A DNA stretch of 64,000 nt from contig CM030935.1 of the NCBI GenBank assembly GCA_018136815.1, forward strand, positions 1,794,204 to 1,858,203. The letters run 5' to 3'. Shown one piece after another: positions 38,434-49,399 of the stretch. A program made the position numbers and the translations under genes. Numbering within the stretch: position 1 is the first letter of the stretch; each line of letters begins with the position of its first letter. The notes under the pieces were generated by a model. That model searched no databases, was not told where the DNA came from, and saw only the letters and a program-made list of their open reading frames with translations. The DNA is from Isochrysis galbana. Lineage: Eukaryota > Haptophyta > Isochrysidales > Isochrysidaceae.

Positions 38434-39860
38434 CCCCAATACCGCCTGCCAAGCCCACCACCCAGCGGCAGAAGATGATTTCTGCTTTGGGTGGTGGGTT
38501 CCCGCCAGATGCGCTGTGAGGCGCTCTGGCAAGATCTTGGGCTTTTCTGCTCGCTGCAGAGTAGAGAGCTACGACGTGGCCCGTCCTGAGGCCGCCCACG
38601 GGTCTTGCCTCATCGATCAGCGCCGAATCTGGCACTGTCAGAGAGAGGAGAGAGGAGGGCCGCGAGGGCAGCCTCAACGCGGAGGCTCGTCAGCCACGCG
38701 TGGACGGCCGCGTCGGTGAGCTGGTCCTGGTTCTCGATGCCGAGTTCGAGTGAGGGCAAATCCTGCGAGGGGCGAGGGGCGGGTCGGGATGGTCGGGGCG
38801 GGGTCTGTGGCAGCCAGGGTAGCCGCGTGCGCGCGCTGTGAGGAGCTGGGTGGGCTGCGCGGGCCATGATGCCAGAGGGTCAGGGGGTGGTCGGACTGTC
38901 GGCAGCCCGACACGGCGCTGCATCGGGCGGGAATCAAATGCCGAATGTAGCTTAGATATAAAGGAACCGATCCCCCCGCGGGCGCGACCGCCAAATCTTT
39001 ACGGGTAGAGCGTGAGCGCGCGTGACGGAGGGGGGGAGAGGGGGGGAGAATCGCACCATTTCCTGGCTAAGATTTTCGTGGCGGCAGGTGGCCCCCCCTG
39101 AAGGTTTTTTATTGGGCCTTGCGCCACGGTCAAAAAATACAGCCCAACTCTTACTAATAGTTAAAAAGCCCCTGTTTGACCGCCCTAGCCCTAGGGTTTG
39201 CGAGGGGGGAGATTCGAAGGGGTGCATATGCGTATGTGTCTAGTGAGAACGTTCGTCAAGGCGTACGGGCAAGTGCGCTGAGGGGTGTCGTGATAGTACC
39301 GGGCTAGTGGGAGTAGTGGTACTAACGCTCAAATGTTCACACGATGTTTTATTGTTTAATTATTATTATTATACCAGATGGCAGATGGCGTAAGGACTTA
39401 TCTTGCAAGTAAGGCCTTCCTGGCTCCAGCCATAACACTACTCGGACTCCCCGCCGTCGTAAGCACATACACGCTTCTTGACGATTGAGATAAGGCCTTA
39501 TGGGGGATAAGGCCTTATTTTAAGGTCTTTATAAATAACTATTATAAGCTTTGCTTTTTATACCACCTACGTGTAGTTCCTCTATGAAGTTTAGTTTTAG
39601 ATGCAATTGCCGCTCGCTCGCTCGGCAGAGCAGAGAGCGTGAAGCGGTTCGTCCGCGGCGTCCGCGGATCGCCGCCTCATGCTGCGAGCGGCGATCCGCA
39701 GAGCGCTGAGCTCGCAGACGAGCCAATACGGCAGGGCGTTCGTCCTTTCGGATGAAGTACGCCAGCAACACCACTTCCCCATCCGATCCACGCCAGCTCA
39801 ACCACGCTCCTGAGTTCTCTCTCTCTCTCTCTCTGCTGGTGCGCTCAGGCGTACCTCGAG
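38434..39860. repeat. intergenic with dispersed repeats, NHE 5' flank
   Basis: 38434-38520 has an inverted CCCAAAGCAG/CTGCTTTGGG-type pairing. 39060-39187 matches the repeat at 6584-6750 in reverse and ends CTGTTTGACCGCCCTA. 39250-39345 is the GTACCGGGCTAGTGGGAG repeat with a T/A tail. 39480-39520 has ATAAGGCCTTAT palindromes. No supported gene. Confidence 0.5.
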
Positions 39861-42370
39861 ATGGCCATCCTCACTGGCCTCTGCCTTGTCGCTCTCTGCG
39901 TCGGCCAGTTCCTCCACCGGAGGCATTTGCACTGGTTGCCTGAGTCAGGAGCCACGGTGCGTAGCCGTTTTCACACCTTGCTTCTCTCCACTGTCGTCTT
40001 CTCGACTGCCAATCTCTCGCTTCCTGCCTCTTTGGCTTCATGCCACTCGCCATCCCTGCACCTTCTAGCCTATCATGAGACTGCGAATGCAAACTCGTGA
40101 TCTCTTGCAGATAATCATCGGCTTCGTGTTCGCCCTCATCGAGGACCAGTCTGACAGCGGCAGAATAGAGGAGCAGGTCCAACGGAAGCGCTACTTTGAT
40201 CCCATCTTCTTCAACCTCTTCCTGCTTCCACCAATCATCTTCGAGTCTGGATTCCATCTCAACCTGTCTGTATTCTTTGATAATTTGCACACTATCACGC
40301 TTCTCGCGGTGATTGGTGCGTCTGTCGCAACCACAATACACCCCTAAATGTTTGCCTTGGTCGACGCCAACATTTGATGCACTGCATAGCAAGCAAGCAT
40401 GGAGGCCTACTTTCACACAAATTTCACTCCATAAAAGATCGAGGACCTCAGCGCCGACGACGTACCTTTAAGCACCGCACTCCCATATATTGACCAGGTA
40501 CTTTACTGGCAACTGGTTTCACCTGGGTGGTGATCTATTACGCTGGGCAGCTAGGTTGGACAGCGGTTGCTCTTCCCATTCGTGAAGCAGGCGCATTTGC
40601 AGCACTCATCTCCGCCGTGGATCCCGTTGCTACTCTTGCCACCTTTGGCACACTTCGGGTTGATCACACGCTCCACACCATTGTCTTTGGAGAATCGGTA
40701 AAGAGCTCCAAGTCCCTATTATGTTTCTCTTCTGGGCTTGAGTATTCTTGTCGGTGCCAGAGGTGGTCACAATCATCTAACATCAATCCACCGCTCTGCC
40801 TTGGAGTCGGTCCCACTTCTCAGCGTGGCTGTCGTAGCAGACCGTGTCTTCATCAATTCCATTGCTGAGACGCTCTATTGCTGAGAAGGAGGCCAAGAAA
40901 TTTTTGGGAATAGTCAGCTTGCGCTGACTTCGCGGCGAGATTCCGGAGCAGCCTACACGTGTTGTGCGCAGATTCCTTGTATTTGTCTGGCGCAAGGCAC
41001 TTTGACCCTTTTTGTTTTCAGGTGTTGAACGATGCGGTCTCTCTCATATTCTTCTCCACTATCACCACGGCCCCAAACAATTTTGATGTCGCCGATGTGC
41101 CCTCGGTGGGGAAAGATTTCGTCCTCGTCTGCGCTTCTTCACTTGCGCTCGGGGTGGGCACCGCCGTCGTTGCGGCAACCACCTTCAAATTGCTAGGCAT
41201 GCGCAGGCATGGTGAACTTCCGTTGGTTGAGGTTGTTATGTTCTGGTGTTTTTCGTAAGCGGCGCCTAAGAAGACCCACCCACCCAGATCTGCATCCGTT
41301 TCATCATCAGCTGCTCTATATTCTAGCCTAACATTTCTAGCCTAACATGCATCTTGCTTCAACGTATGATTCTCCTAATCTCAAGCGACATTCCTACTCC
41401 TGGAGACCTCCTATTCCAATCAGGTACCTTGCGTTCGTCATTCCAGAGGTACCGCACCTCGCCGCCATCGTCTCATCGCTCTTTGCAGGTGCCTGGTAGC
41501 CGAGATCGATTCGCCTCCCTTCCTGGAGACTAGCTGCAGCGCTGCCTTCAAACCTGATTGAAGCTCTGACATCGACGTCGGGGCAGCTGATCTTTCCTCT
41601 CGTACCCAATTCAACTCTAAACCTTCCTTTCCCTCCTAACAGGCATTTACATGGCGCTATATGCTGCTCCAAACTTATCGATAGAGGCACGTCATCACCT
41701 CGGATTCATACTCAAAGCGTTCTCCACTTTCTGCGACACGCTCATCTTCTTACTTGTCGGGATGGCCATTGTTCTGTACTTGCATGCGGTCGATCCCTTT
41801 CTAGCGGTATGGTCTGTCGGCGCCTGTCTTTTGGGCCGTTGCTTGAATATTTTTACACTTGTGGCCCTCGCCAACGCTTGGCGATCTGAGCCGATTCCGA
41901 TCCGCTTCCAGTGTGTGATGGCACATTCGGGCCTACGTGGCGCCATCGCCGTCGCGCTTGCCGTTCAAATGGAGGGACCTTTCCGTGAAACTATCGTCGC
42001 TGCGACCATGGTCACCGTCCTCTTCACCGTCTTTGTGCTTGGTGGCACGACTAAGCGCATGCTTGATCTACTGCAAATCGACGTCGGGGTAGAGGTTTAT
42101 CAAGAAGATCTGTCCAAGCTTCTTCCGAATTGGATTGAGAAGTGGCTCATCGATCCTGAGGTTCTTGCCACTCGCAGGCACAAACCGAAGGAACGTAGCA
42201 TGGCACATTCGGCTCAAGCATTCACTACTAGCCGGCCTTGCGTCTCGGACCCTTTCCCAAGCGTGTCCATTGAGCAGTCGCCTCCACTTATCGAGGAGCC
42301 GAGTAGGATCATTAAACTCGCTCGGTGGCTGCGCCTCCCCTCTACTCAAAGCAAGTACTCTATCGTATAG
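39861..42370 (+). CDS. Na+/H+ exchanger, SLC9/NHE type (6 exons)
   Basis: Exons 39861-39956, 40111-40315, 40498-40697, 41022-41254, 41424-41489 and 41643-42370, all GT-AG, about 508 residues. Family motifs in order: HWLPESGAT; FNLFLLPPIIFESGFHLN (amiloride-region signature); ISAVDPVATLATFG (the DPVA-type ion-binding segment); VFGES/VLNDAVSLIFF across a splice junction; SSLFAG/IYMALYAAPNLS; and MAHSGLRGAIAVALAV near the end of the membrane domain. The tail after residue about 400 is short and lacks a large regulatory domain. Role: electroneutral or K+/H+ exchange, in plasma or endomembranes. Exon 5 has one extra base between the IPEVPHL and AAIVSS segments (near 41460), so the gene is either frameshifted or carries an assembly error. 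Confidence 0.88.
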
Positions 42371-42534
42371 ACGAGATCATGCACGGCCCATGCTTGACGA
42401 GTCGTAACATCGGCGAACTATCTTCATGGGTTAGCCGGGTTAGTAAAAAACATTCTTTATAAACTTACCGCTACTTGCACGGCGCGAAGCAGAGTGATTG
42501 TGTAACTCCCAACTTCCAACCCTTACCCATTCAA
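42371..42534. other. NHE 3' flank
   Basis: Presumed 3' UTR. Nothing else. Confidence 0.4.
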
Positions 42535-43348
42535 CCTACTTTTATAAGTAGGGGTCAATGGGGGCCTCGCGCCCCCCTCTCTCCATCGTGGACACCCCCC
42601 AGGGGTGGGCCCGTACAATCAACCACAGCCCCTGCCCTTTGGCAGGGGCTGGGCAATCACCACACTGGCCCAGACCCCTAGTGGGCGCGGGCCGTGATTC
42701 GCACTCCCACGCCCTGCGTGGGCCTGCCCTCGAGCTGACCCCCCCCCCCTTCCCTGGTCGCCAGGCAGACAGATGCCTCTGGGCGGCTCCCATGGCCAGC
42801 GAGGCAAGCGTGGGAGAGGCAGGGGGGGCCAGGGGCTGAGCCCCAGCCTCCATTGCCCCCTGAGCTGCCCTGGCTGGCCCTCTGGGAGCCCCCAAAGGAC
42901 CTCTGAGAGCAGGCCGTGGCGCGCCGCATGGCGACGCGCCGCAGGGACACAGGTGGAGGAGAACGGAGAGAGGGAGAGGGGGGGGTTGCACCCCCCCCGA
43001 TGGAGTGCGGTAAGAAATGGGACCCGTTTGCGTAAGCAAACGGGCGGAGAGGGGCGGCTGGCGACAGGTGGGAGATGAGGAGGGAGAGGCTCAAGGCGCC
43101 TACGAGAACCCTGGTGGCAGGTATCTCGAGGCGCAGTCTTTTATTCCTCGAGGACTGCTCGCGGCGAGAGCTGTAAGGGCCGTTCCGCTTCATGGACGAG
43201 AGGACCCTCCCCCCCCCCCCCCGGTGTTTTTCCCCGCGGTGAGTCGCCCGACGTAGGTCGGTCAGCCTCACTGGGTTTTCCCCCATTGTAACTTGTGGGG
43301 AGTTATAATGGGAGCCGGGGGTTTGCGAGGGGGGAGATTTGTAGGGAA
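42535..43348 (+). mobile_element. non-autonomous element with CCTACTT-TTAT-AAGTAGG hairpin
   Basis: The 7-bp hairpin (42535-42552), GGTCA ATGG and GGGGGCCTCGCGCCCCC are followed by a body only distantly like the 25350 element (TGGCAGGGGCTGGGC, GGAGAGGCAGG and GCGCGCCGCATGGC blocks). It runs into a 3' box at 43349. The stem sequence differs from most copies but pairs perfectly. Confidence 0.7.
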
Positions 43349-43402
43349 GGTGTCGTTCCGTCAATTGTGGGGCATCAGTCGAATTGAGCGATCAAATGTC
43401 CA
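43349..43402 (+). repeat. 3' box of retroelement family (copy 6 of 8)
   Basis: GGTGTCGTTCCGTCAATTG, GGGGCATCAGTCGAATTGAG, CAAATGTCC. Here the first arm is GGGCAT, weakening one pair. Confidence 0.75.
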
Positions 43403-43525
43403 CAGTTATTTTAAAATTAAATAAGGGCTAGTAGTGCGTGGGGATAACAACTTTTTTCTCTGCTTTTTCCCGCGGTGCATGTTCCCCCGCGGGGACGCAC
43501 GCCGTGCGTGCGCATGCAAACGCTT
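43403..43525 (-). repeat. CACGGCG/CCGCGGGG repeat
   Basis: Reverse of 28500-28617, again directly beside a box. Confidence 0.7.
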
Positions 43526-44094
43526 TTCCGCGGCAGCAGTGTGCCCCATCGCTCCTCTCCGCGCCAGCATTCGGGGCAGGCGCCGTCGAGCCCTGCCGCC
43601 TCGTACGGGAACGCCTCCCTGCCCGCCACCGAGGGAGAGACCCAGCGCAGCTGTGGCAGCTCCGACAGCGGCGGCACGCACGACCGCTCCCACACATCCG
43701 CGTCGCAGCTCGCCTCCGCGGTGAAGGCCGTCAGACGCGGCGCGCCGAGCAGCGAGCCGCACAGCGACGCCACGCTCCCCCGCGCAAACCGGTTGCCGTC
43801 GAATCGCAGCTGCTCGAGCGACGGCAGCAGCCCCGCGCCCACCGCCGCCGCCAGAGCGAGCGTGCCGCGCTCGCCCACGCCGTTCTGGGCGAGCTCCAGC
43901 ACGCGCAGCGGCGCACCGCCGCCGCCGCCGCCCAGCGTCGACACGTACGCGCACACGTCGCCGTCCAACAGCCAGCAGTTGGACAAGATCAGCCGCTCCA
44001 GCTGCCGCAAGCCTTCGAGGTGCACCAGGCAGCCGCGCAACAGGTTGTTGGAGAGGTCCAAGTGCACCAGCGTCGGCGGAAGCCGCGCGCCCCG
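43526..44094 (-). pseudogene. leucine-rich-repeat gene remnant bounded by insertions
   Basis: An open minus-strand frame gives LRRs: LPPTLVHLDLSNNLLRG, LRQLERLILSNCWLLDG, LRVLELAQNGVGERGTLALA, LPSLEQLRFDGNRFARGSVA, LPQLRWV, ending Cys-containing ACPECWRGEERWG. Its 5' side is replaced by a LINE 3' fragment and its 3' side runs into the box-linked repeat. No normal start or stop remains, so I read it as a truncated gene; it could also be an internal exon. Confidence 0.55.
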
Positions 44095-44236
44095 TCGTAG
44101 TGCACGCGGGCCCACCCCCCGTAGGGGGGGTAGCGGGAGCGGGAGTGAGAGTGTGGGGTTTAGGCGATGGCGTGTGCGATACCGGAGGGGTGTGAGTCAG
44201 TAGCAGCATAGCGGGCACCTTCAAGATTTTTTTTGG
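44095..44236 (+). mobile_element. LINE 3' end fragment
   Basis: Matches 21170-21320 of the full-length LINE (GTAGTGYACGYGGGCC, ACCCCCCG, GGCGATG, GGCACCTTCAAG, T run). It is 5'-truncated, as usual for LINEs. Confidence 0.7.
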
Positions 44237-44426
44237 CCTCCCCCGTCTTCTATGTCCGGGAGTGCTGACCGATGGGAGCAAATACACCAACAAGGCATGT
44301 GGCAATTGGCAGCACTCATAGAATGATCAGCAGGAACCTCAAAGCATGAGACTGGACGACAAAATGAGTGACGTCACTTCGAGGCGCTGAGGCGCCGGAG
44401 TCATGTTGTTGCTGCGGAAGCCACCT

Positions 44427-45509
44427 CTACTTCTTCTTACCACCTTTCTTGCCAGCCTTCCCACCTTTCCCCTTCTTCTTTTTCTGAGCTTTGCGCCATT
44501 CTTTGTGATTGTTTCCAATCACAGTATACAGCTGCTTGTACAGCAATGGGTCCAAGGGGCCAGCACCTGTCGTCTCTGACACCTCGAAAACATGAACGTG
44601 TGTGCACTCGGACTTGAACATTGTCACGAATTCGTAGGCAGTGCTGTCGCCGATGGGATTGTCCCTCACATCGAATGATCCACAACGCTGATTTCCTTTT
44701 ATGCAGGTCCGTAGAGCGTCACGTACTGCCCCGTCGATTGCGCAGCTGGTATCAGCGATTCCGAGATGCGCCATGGCTGGGTGCGGACTGTTACTTTCGT
44801 TGAAGTTGGCGAGAGAACATAGTATTGTGCTGATGCCTTCCTCGCCAAGTGCATTGCCTCGCAGATTGAGAGAAGAAAGCGTAGACAGTTTCATGACTCG
44901 CTGCGCAATAATGATACCTGCCTCGGGTGTCATGTCACAATACTGCATGGACAACGCAGTGAGACTCTGGTTGCGTGGTAATGAGTCGCCAAGCTGGGCA
45001 ACTCCAGCATCTCCAAAGGCATTCATATCCAGCTGAAGGTGCACAACACTCTTGTTGACCTCAAGAGCCTCTCCCAGTGCTCTACATCCCAGCATTCCAA
45101 CCCCGCAATCATTGATTTCAACGGATTTCAAGATGCATGTGCGGGTCTTCAGGTATTGTGCGACATAAGCAGCTCCTTCTTCACCTAAAGGTACGTTCCA
45201 GATGGCAAGCATCTGCAGGTATGAGTAGGAGCAGCCCGAGAAGCCCTCGAGTAGCGCCCTGACGTGCAGCGGTGTCACACCACCCTTGTCTGCGGATACA
45301 AGGTGAGGTGCCACAACTGCACGACCGAAGGCACCATCACCATTGCCCATGGAAATGGCGAGAGGCTCAAGGTGGTACAGTTGGGATGTGGCAGCATGTG
45401 ACCTCTGGAAGTTCTTGACGGCGTTGAGCTGCTTCAGAATCTCCTCTTCGCTTGCGCCGCCACCTTTACCCTTCTTGCCTCCCTTATCGCTACCCTTCTT
45501 CGGCGGCAT
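44427..45509 (-). CDS. leucine-rich-repeat protein with lysine/glycine tails
   Basis: 360 residues, single exon. I choose the ATG at 45509 (MPPKKGSDKGGKKGKGGG); an upstream in-frame ATG at 45626 lies in sequence like 5' UTR. Residues 60-290 contain RNase-inhibitor-type LRRs: YLQMLAIWNVPLGEEGAAYV, LKSVEINDCGVGMLGCRALG, VVHLQLDMNAFGDAGVAQLG, LTALSMQYCDMTPEAG, LSSLNLRGNALGEEGISTIL. The end is KKKKGKGGKAGKKGGKKK. Proteins with MPPKKG-type starts and Lys/Gly tails are frequent among algal flagellar and microtubule-associated proteins, so an axonemal role is a reasonable inference only. Confidence 0.7.
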   Translation of the reverse strand: MPPKKGSDKGGKKGKGGGASEEEILKQLNAVKNFQRSHAATSQLYHLEPLAISMGNGDGAFGRAVVAPHLVSADKGGVTPLHVRALLEGFSGCSYSYLQMLAIWNVPLGEEGAAYVAQYLKTRTCILKSVEINDCGVGMLGCRALGEALEVNKSVVHLQLDMNAFGDAGVAQLGDSLPRNQSLTALSMQYCDMTPEAGIIIAQRVMKLSTLSSLNLRGNALGEEGISTILCSLANFNESNSPHPAMAHLGIADTSCAIDGAVRDALRTCIKGNQRCGSFDVRDNPIGDSTAYEFVTMFKSECTHVHVFEVSETTGAGPLDPLLYKQLYTVIGNNHKEWRKAQKKKKGKGGKAGKKGGKKK

Positions 45510-45701
45510 CGCCCAAGAGCGGCAGCAGCAGGGAGCTCTGGCAGCGAGAAGCGGTTCGACTTGGCGCCGACCGTCGAGGGAGCGGCTCGCAGAAACGGCT
45601 AGAGTACAGGAGAACAGGAGACCCACTTCCGTCGGAGTTTTATTTTTATGGCGGTACTTCTAGTCTCCATCTACTCTGCTCCCTTAGTAGCACGGTAGCT
45701 C

Positions 45702-46766
45702 ATGGCTGGCCGATGGTCCGACTTCTTCCCCGCTGGCGGTGTGAGCTCCGCCGGTCGGCCGGCTGCCAACAGCATCGTCAAAAGCAACGGCTCACGCGGG
45801 GAACCTTCAGATGCGAGGCGGGGCGCATCCTTTGGTCTCCTTCCTCACTTGGACGCGGCTGTGGTTCTCGAGCCTCTTGAAGAAGACAACGAGGATGCCA
45901 GCAAGTTGAGAGGTACCAAGTGCTGCGGCCTCATGGGGCAACCTGTCCCCAGAGACTGGGCCTCTGCCATGCAGACAGTTTGGTGGTATCGCGTTTCCTC
46001 ATTTGCCTACTGTATTCCCGGCAGTCTCGCTGCTGTGAGGCCAGAGCCCCTGCTTCAACATGTAAGTTGCTTGTGCCCCACGAATCCTCGTGGCACTCTC
46101 TGCCTCTGACACGTGCACTCTCTTCTCCAAACACTCACGCAAACGCACACGCAATGCGCACGCACACGCACACGCACACGCACACGCATACGCACACGCA
46201 CGCACACACACGCACACGCACACCAAGCTTACACCTGCTCACCTTGCGGTCTCAGGCTTCTCCTTGCTGCATGCACTTTCCTTTCAGAAGCATTGGAATT
46301 GCAGTCACACTCAACGGCCTTATTTCGTATCTTTCGGATGTCGTTTATTTAGGGAATGCAAACAACCCATGCAAAAAGATTGACGTTGTCCTGGCAGCCT
46401 CCAATACTGTGGTGCAGGTAAGGAGCCCCGCCCCGTTTATGCGCGTTGTATGCCGTCGAACCCTATACTCGATCACTATGCTCTCATTCATAGGTACTCA
46501 TTGCAATTTTGCAAATCGGAGGATTCATGTCGTTTCCGAGAATCGTAGGGTCCGTGTTTGCCATGTCTATAGTTGCAGCCTTATACTCGAAACGTCGCTC
46601 CGCGATAGCAGTCCGGGACAGAGATATCAGCGCGTGTACTTTCTGGCATGCCATGTGGCATTATACGCTCCCTTGCGGAGCCCTAATTGCCCAAATGCTG
46701 TTGCCGTTCGACAAGGCAAGTGCAGCACCCCTGCCATGGTATTCCTCATTGAAGGAAGGACTATGA
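45702..46766 (+). CDS. multi-pass membrane protein, CREST-hydrolase-like (3 exons)
   Basis: Exons 45702-46061, 46256-46417 and 46494-46766 join in phase to 264 residues. The first 85 residues are soluble (MAGRWSDFFPAGGVSSAGRP). Then come hydrophobic spans: WWYRVSSFAYCIPGSLAAV, RSIGIAVTLNGLISYLSDVV, VLIAILQIGGFMSFPRIVGS and others. SYLSD, an Asp in KKIDVVLAASN, and the late H-x3-H in FWHAMWHYTLP recall the Ser/Asp/His set of the CREST superfamily (alkaline ceramidases, PAQR, PER1). The similarity is motif-level only; it may be a different 4-7 span protein. Intron 1 contains an (ACACGC)n repeat. Confidence 0.5.
46135..46225 (+). repeat. (CACACG)n repeat inside an intron
   Basis: About 15 imperfect hexamers within intron 1 of the preceding gene. 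Confidence 0.9.
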
Positions 46767-47546
46767 GACCGAGGAGAAACTCCCATGGCTATGACAGCGC
46801 TTGGACGAGAGGATGTTGTCACCACCCCCAATTTCTTTCGAAATCAACTTCAAATATGGCCCATGTGTCTTCTTTTGTGAGAGTGTCGCTAAGCGTCGCA
46901 ATCTGTTGGAACACGATCGCTTTCATAAATGGCTTGGATGGCACTAGTGTCTTCTCTCTTCCTCTGCGCTTACTAAACAAAGCTTTGCGGTCTTATATAA
47001 TGCCAACATCAGCGACATGCGTGAGTGTGGGTGGCTCAGCTTTGTTGATGTTGCGGCGCGCCGCACTGGCAGCGGCATTTGTTTCTCATTTCGTTGTCTT
47101 AAGGGGTTCGTATGCTTTTCATCTCTCTCCAACTATTTTCCGCTCTGAAGCATTTTCCAATGTTTTTCATACGTTTCACGTTTCCGCCCGAGGCACCCAA
47201 CGCTCGCCGCCACTCCGGCCGTTTTCCACGAGTGAGTGCGCTTTCGCTTTCGGCGGGCCTCGGAAATGCGCATGCGCGGGTGCGCGGGTAAGCAAGCGCC
47301 TGCCTTTAACTCCTTACTGCCGGAGCACCGAAACAGGTGCTTCGGCTCGCGGTTTCTTCTCATTTTTCTTCTTTCAGCTTCACCCGCAGGCGAGGAGACG
47401 CGGGGGGGGGGGGAGGGGGCGAGGATGAAGGAGAAAGGAAGACGAAGACGAAACAGGTGAAGGGGGGGGGGGTGTTAGAATATTTTTACTACGATTATAT
47501 AATTATGTTTACAACTAATATTTGATTATTATTGTTAAACGGACTA
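46767..47546. other. intergenic
   Basis: It includes the GCACCGAAACAGGTGCTTC hairpin repeat at 47318-47342 and a following repeat body shared with 29300-29340. No gene is supported. Confidence 0.45.
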
Positions 47547-47610
47547 TGGATATTTGATGGCTCAACTTGAGTCTGTCCCATATTAGATATTATTCGACGG
47601 AACGTGACCT
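47547..47610 (-). repeat. 3' box of retroelement family (copy 7 of 8)
   Basis: Minus strand CACGTTCCGTCGAATAATAT, GGGACAGACTCAAGTTGAG, CATCAAATATCCATAGTCCG, then TTTAACAATAATAATC. It follows a LINE 3' UTR segment. Confidence 0.65.
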
Positions 47611-47624
47611 TTATCCTTTATTTA

Positions 47625-47870
47625 AGCTACTAGGCAGATTCCCCCTTACGGGGCGTCCCGCTGCCATCGCCCTCATCCCGAACTCTCTCCCTTTCCCGCT
47701 CCCCCCCTCATACTTTTTTCTTATTCGCGGTGGGGGGGGTCGGCCCATGAATGTGCACTACTTTTGACTTAGTTTGTTTCTGGGTGTAAGTGTTAGTGTG
47801 TGTTAGCGCGTGCGGTCTAACTAAGGCGACACATTTGTGGGGGCCCGACCGCGCGGCTTCGACTTCCTTG
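47625..47870 (-). mobile_element. LINE 3' UTR fragment joined to a 3' box
   Basis: The antisense matches the LINE 3' UTR order: ATCGCC, CCCCCCTC, GGGGGGTCGGCCCA, CACTACTTT, then GTGGGGGCCC and GCGGCTT. The LINE's own GGCACCTTCAAG end is absent and the box stands in its place. Confidence 0.55.
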
Positions 47871-48265
47871 TGCGGTATATAATCTGGGTTGCCCCGCCCC
47901 CCTCCAAATGATTGTCTCCCCCATCCGGTGCCAATCTCACCAAACCCCCTGCCCCACAAAGCCAGACTCTCCACGAGTCGCCTTGGGGGCGAAAGGCGTT
48001 TTCCACATCGCGCCTGCAAAGCGCCGTTGCTCGAGAGCGTATTATGCGCGGGCTTCTCGGCCCTAGTGATCGATGGAGGCGAGGCTAGCAAAGGGAGGCA
48101 CCGGGACATTATAGACGATAAGGCTTAGAACACGCACATCACCCGTTGACGCGCACCATTCTCCCGTGACACGCCTTCCTTTTAGTTGTCAACAACCCAC
48201 CGAGTTGTGCTACAGACTAGCCAGAAAGTGTCAAGTGATTGATTGCCCTAAAAAAAAGGGCCTGC
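47871..48265. other. intergenic
   Basis: Nothing recognised beyond presumed 3' UTR of the next gene. Confidence 0.35.
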
Positions 48266-49399
48266 CTAGTCGTCGTAGGGGTCTGCATAGCGGTAGTGGT
48301 ATTCGCCCACCATGAGCACGTCTGGCTGCAAAACATTGGCATCGATGAGCCGCTCAACCATCTCGAGGGGGGCTGAAAGTGGTACTTGCCCATCTTGCCA
48401 TTGCCCCAGAAGTTTGAGCAACTCCTCTCGGTGTGGGGCCAGCTTTGCTCGATAAAGAAGATCAGTGAAGTAGTCCATCTCCGAAGCCATGGGTGCAAGG
48501 CCATGGAGGCCCCCGTCCGCTTCTAACTTTGCATCTTTGAAAGGAGGAGCGCCCGAGTCGGCAATGAGACGCTCGATTTTTGCATTGATGCGCAACATAT
48601 CCGCCTCCTTTTCCTCATCCCCTAAAATACGCATGGCGTCGTCGTACGCTTCCAACCACGACTCGAGCGCCGGGGGGTCCAGTGGAAGTACTGAAGTGTT
48701 GCTCAACAGCCGCTGGTGGAACGCTTCTAACGCGACACCCAGGGATGAATCCTCATCTTCAACATGCACATCGCCCTCCATGTCATCATCGGTTGGCTTT
48801 GGCCACGGATCTTCGCCCTGCTGACGCATTAGCTCCTCAAAATCAGCCTTCTCGCTGGCCTCTTGTTTCAATTCGCCCATGATTGCAGATGTGATGTTGT
48901 GCAACTGGCCTTTCGCAGCTTTTCCCTCTGACACGACGTCCTCCCACAACCGGTGTATCAGCCTATCAATCTGTGCATCAAATTCAGCACCAAGGTGTGG
49001 CAGAGCTGCTGAAGCCTCAGAGCAGTTGCTCACTGCTGCAGAGACACGTTGCTGATACTCACCGACTGCCCGAAGTAGCCACGCCCGGTACGTGGTCAGG
49101 ACGGACATGTCATGTACCTCATCCTTCAGCCGCTGCTGCAACATCATGGAGAGCCTCATCACTCGCATGTGCGACGTGTGCTCCTCCTCACGGTGCTCGC
49201 GTGCGTCGTCGACACGCACACGGCGCTGCACATGGACTTCATACACGGTGGAACAGAGGAGAGTGCCGAGACCGGTAAGAATCGCCGCCGCAATGAGGAG
49301 TGTCTTCAACACAAGGTTCTGCCGGAGGACATATGCGCGCTCCTTGTCGCCTGGCCCAACCTTGGTTGTGGGCAGCAGTGGCAGCGCGCCTGAAACCAT
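48266..49399 (-). CDS. single-pass membrane protein of unknown function
   Basis: 377 residues, one exon. A cytosolic-type start of about 30 residues (MVSGALPLLPTTKVGPGDKE) precedes one span (LKTLLIAAAILTGLGTLLCS), then a mostly helical, acidic domain with predicted coiled coil (REHREEEHTSHMRVMRLSMM). Sequons NCS, NIT and NTS suggest a lumenal or extracellular C-terminal domain. The end is EYHYRYADPYDD. No family is recognised. Confidence 0.65.
   Translation of the reverse strand: MVSGALPLLPTTKVGPGDKERAYVLRQNLVLKTLLIAAAILTGLGTLLCSTVYEVHVQRRVRVDDAREHREEEHTSHMRVMRLSMMLQQRLKDEVHDMSVLTTYRAWLLRAVGEYQQRVSAAVSNCSEASAALPHLGAEFDAQIDRLIHRLWEDVVSEGKAAKGQLHNITSAIMGELKQEASEKADFEELMRQQGEDPWPKPTDDDMEGDVHVEDEDSSLGVALEAFHQRLLSNTSVLPLDPPALESWLEAYDDAMRILGDEEKEADMLRINAKIERLIADSGAPPFKDAKLEADGGLHGLAPMASEMDYFTDLLYRAKLAPHREELLKLLGQWQDGQVPLSAPLEMVERLIDANVLQPDVLMVGEYHYRYADPYDD

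Noticed and set aside
45920-47428. 502-residue plus-strand frame
   Set aside because: Reads through an intron, a hexamer repeat and intergenic DNA; only 46256-46417 belongs to a real exon in that frame.
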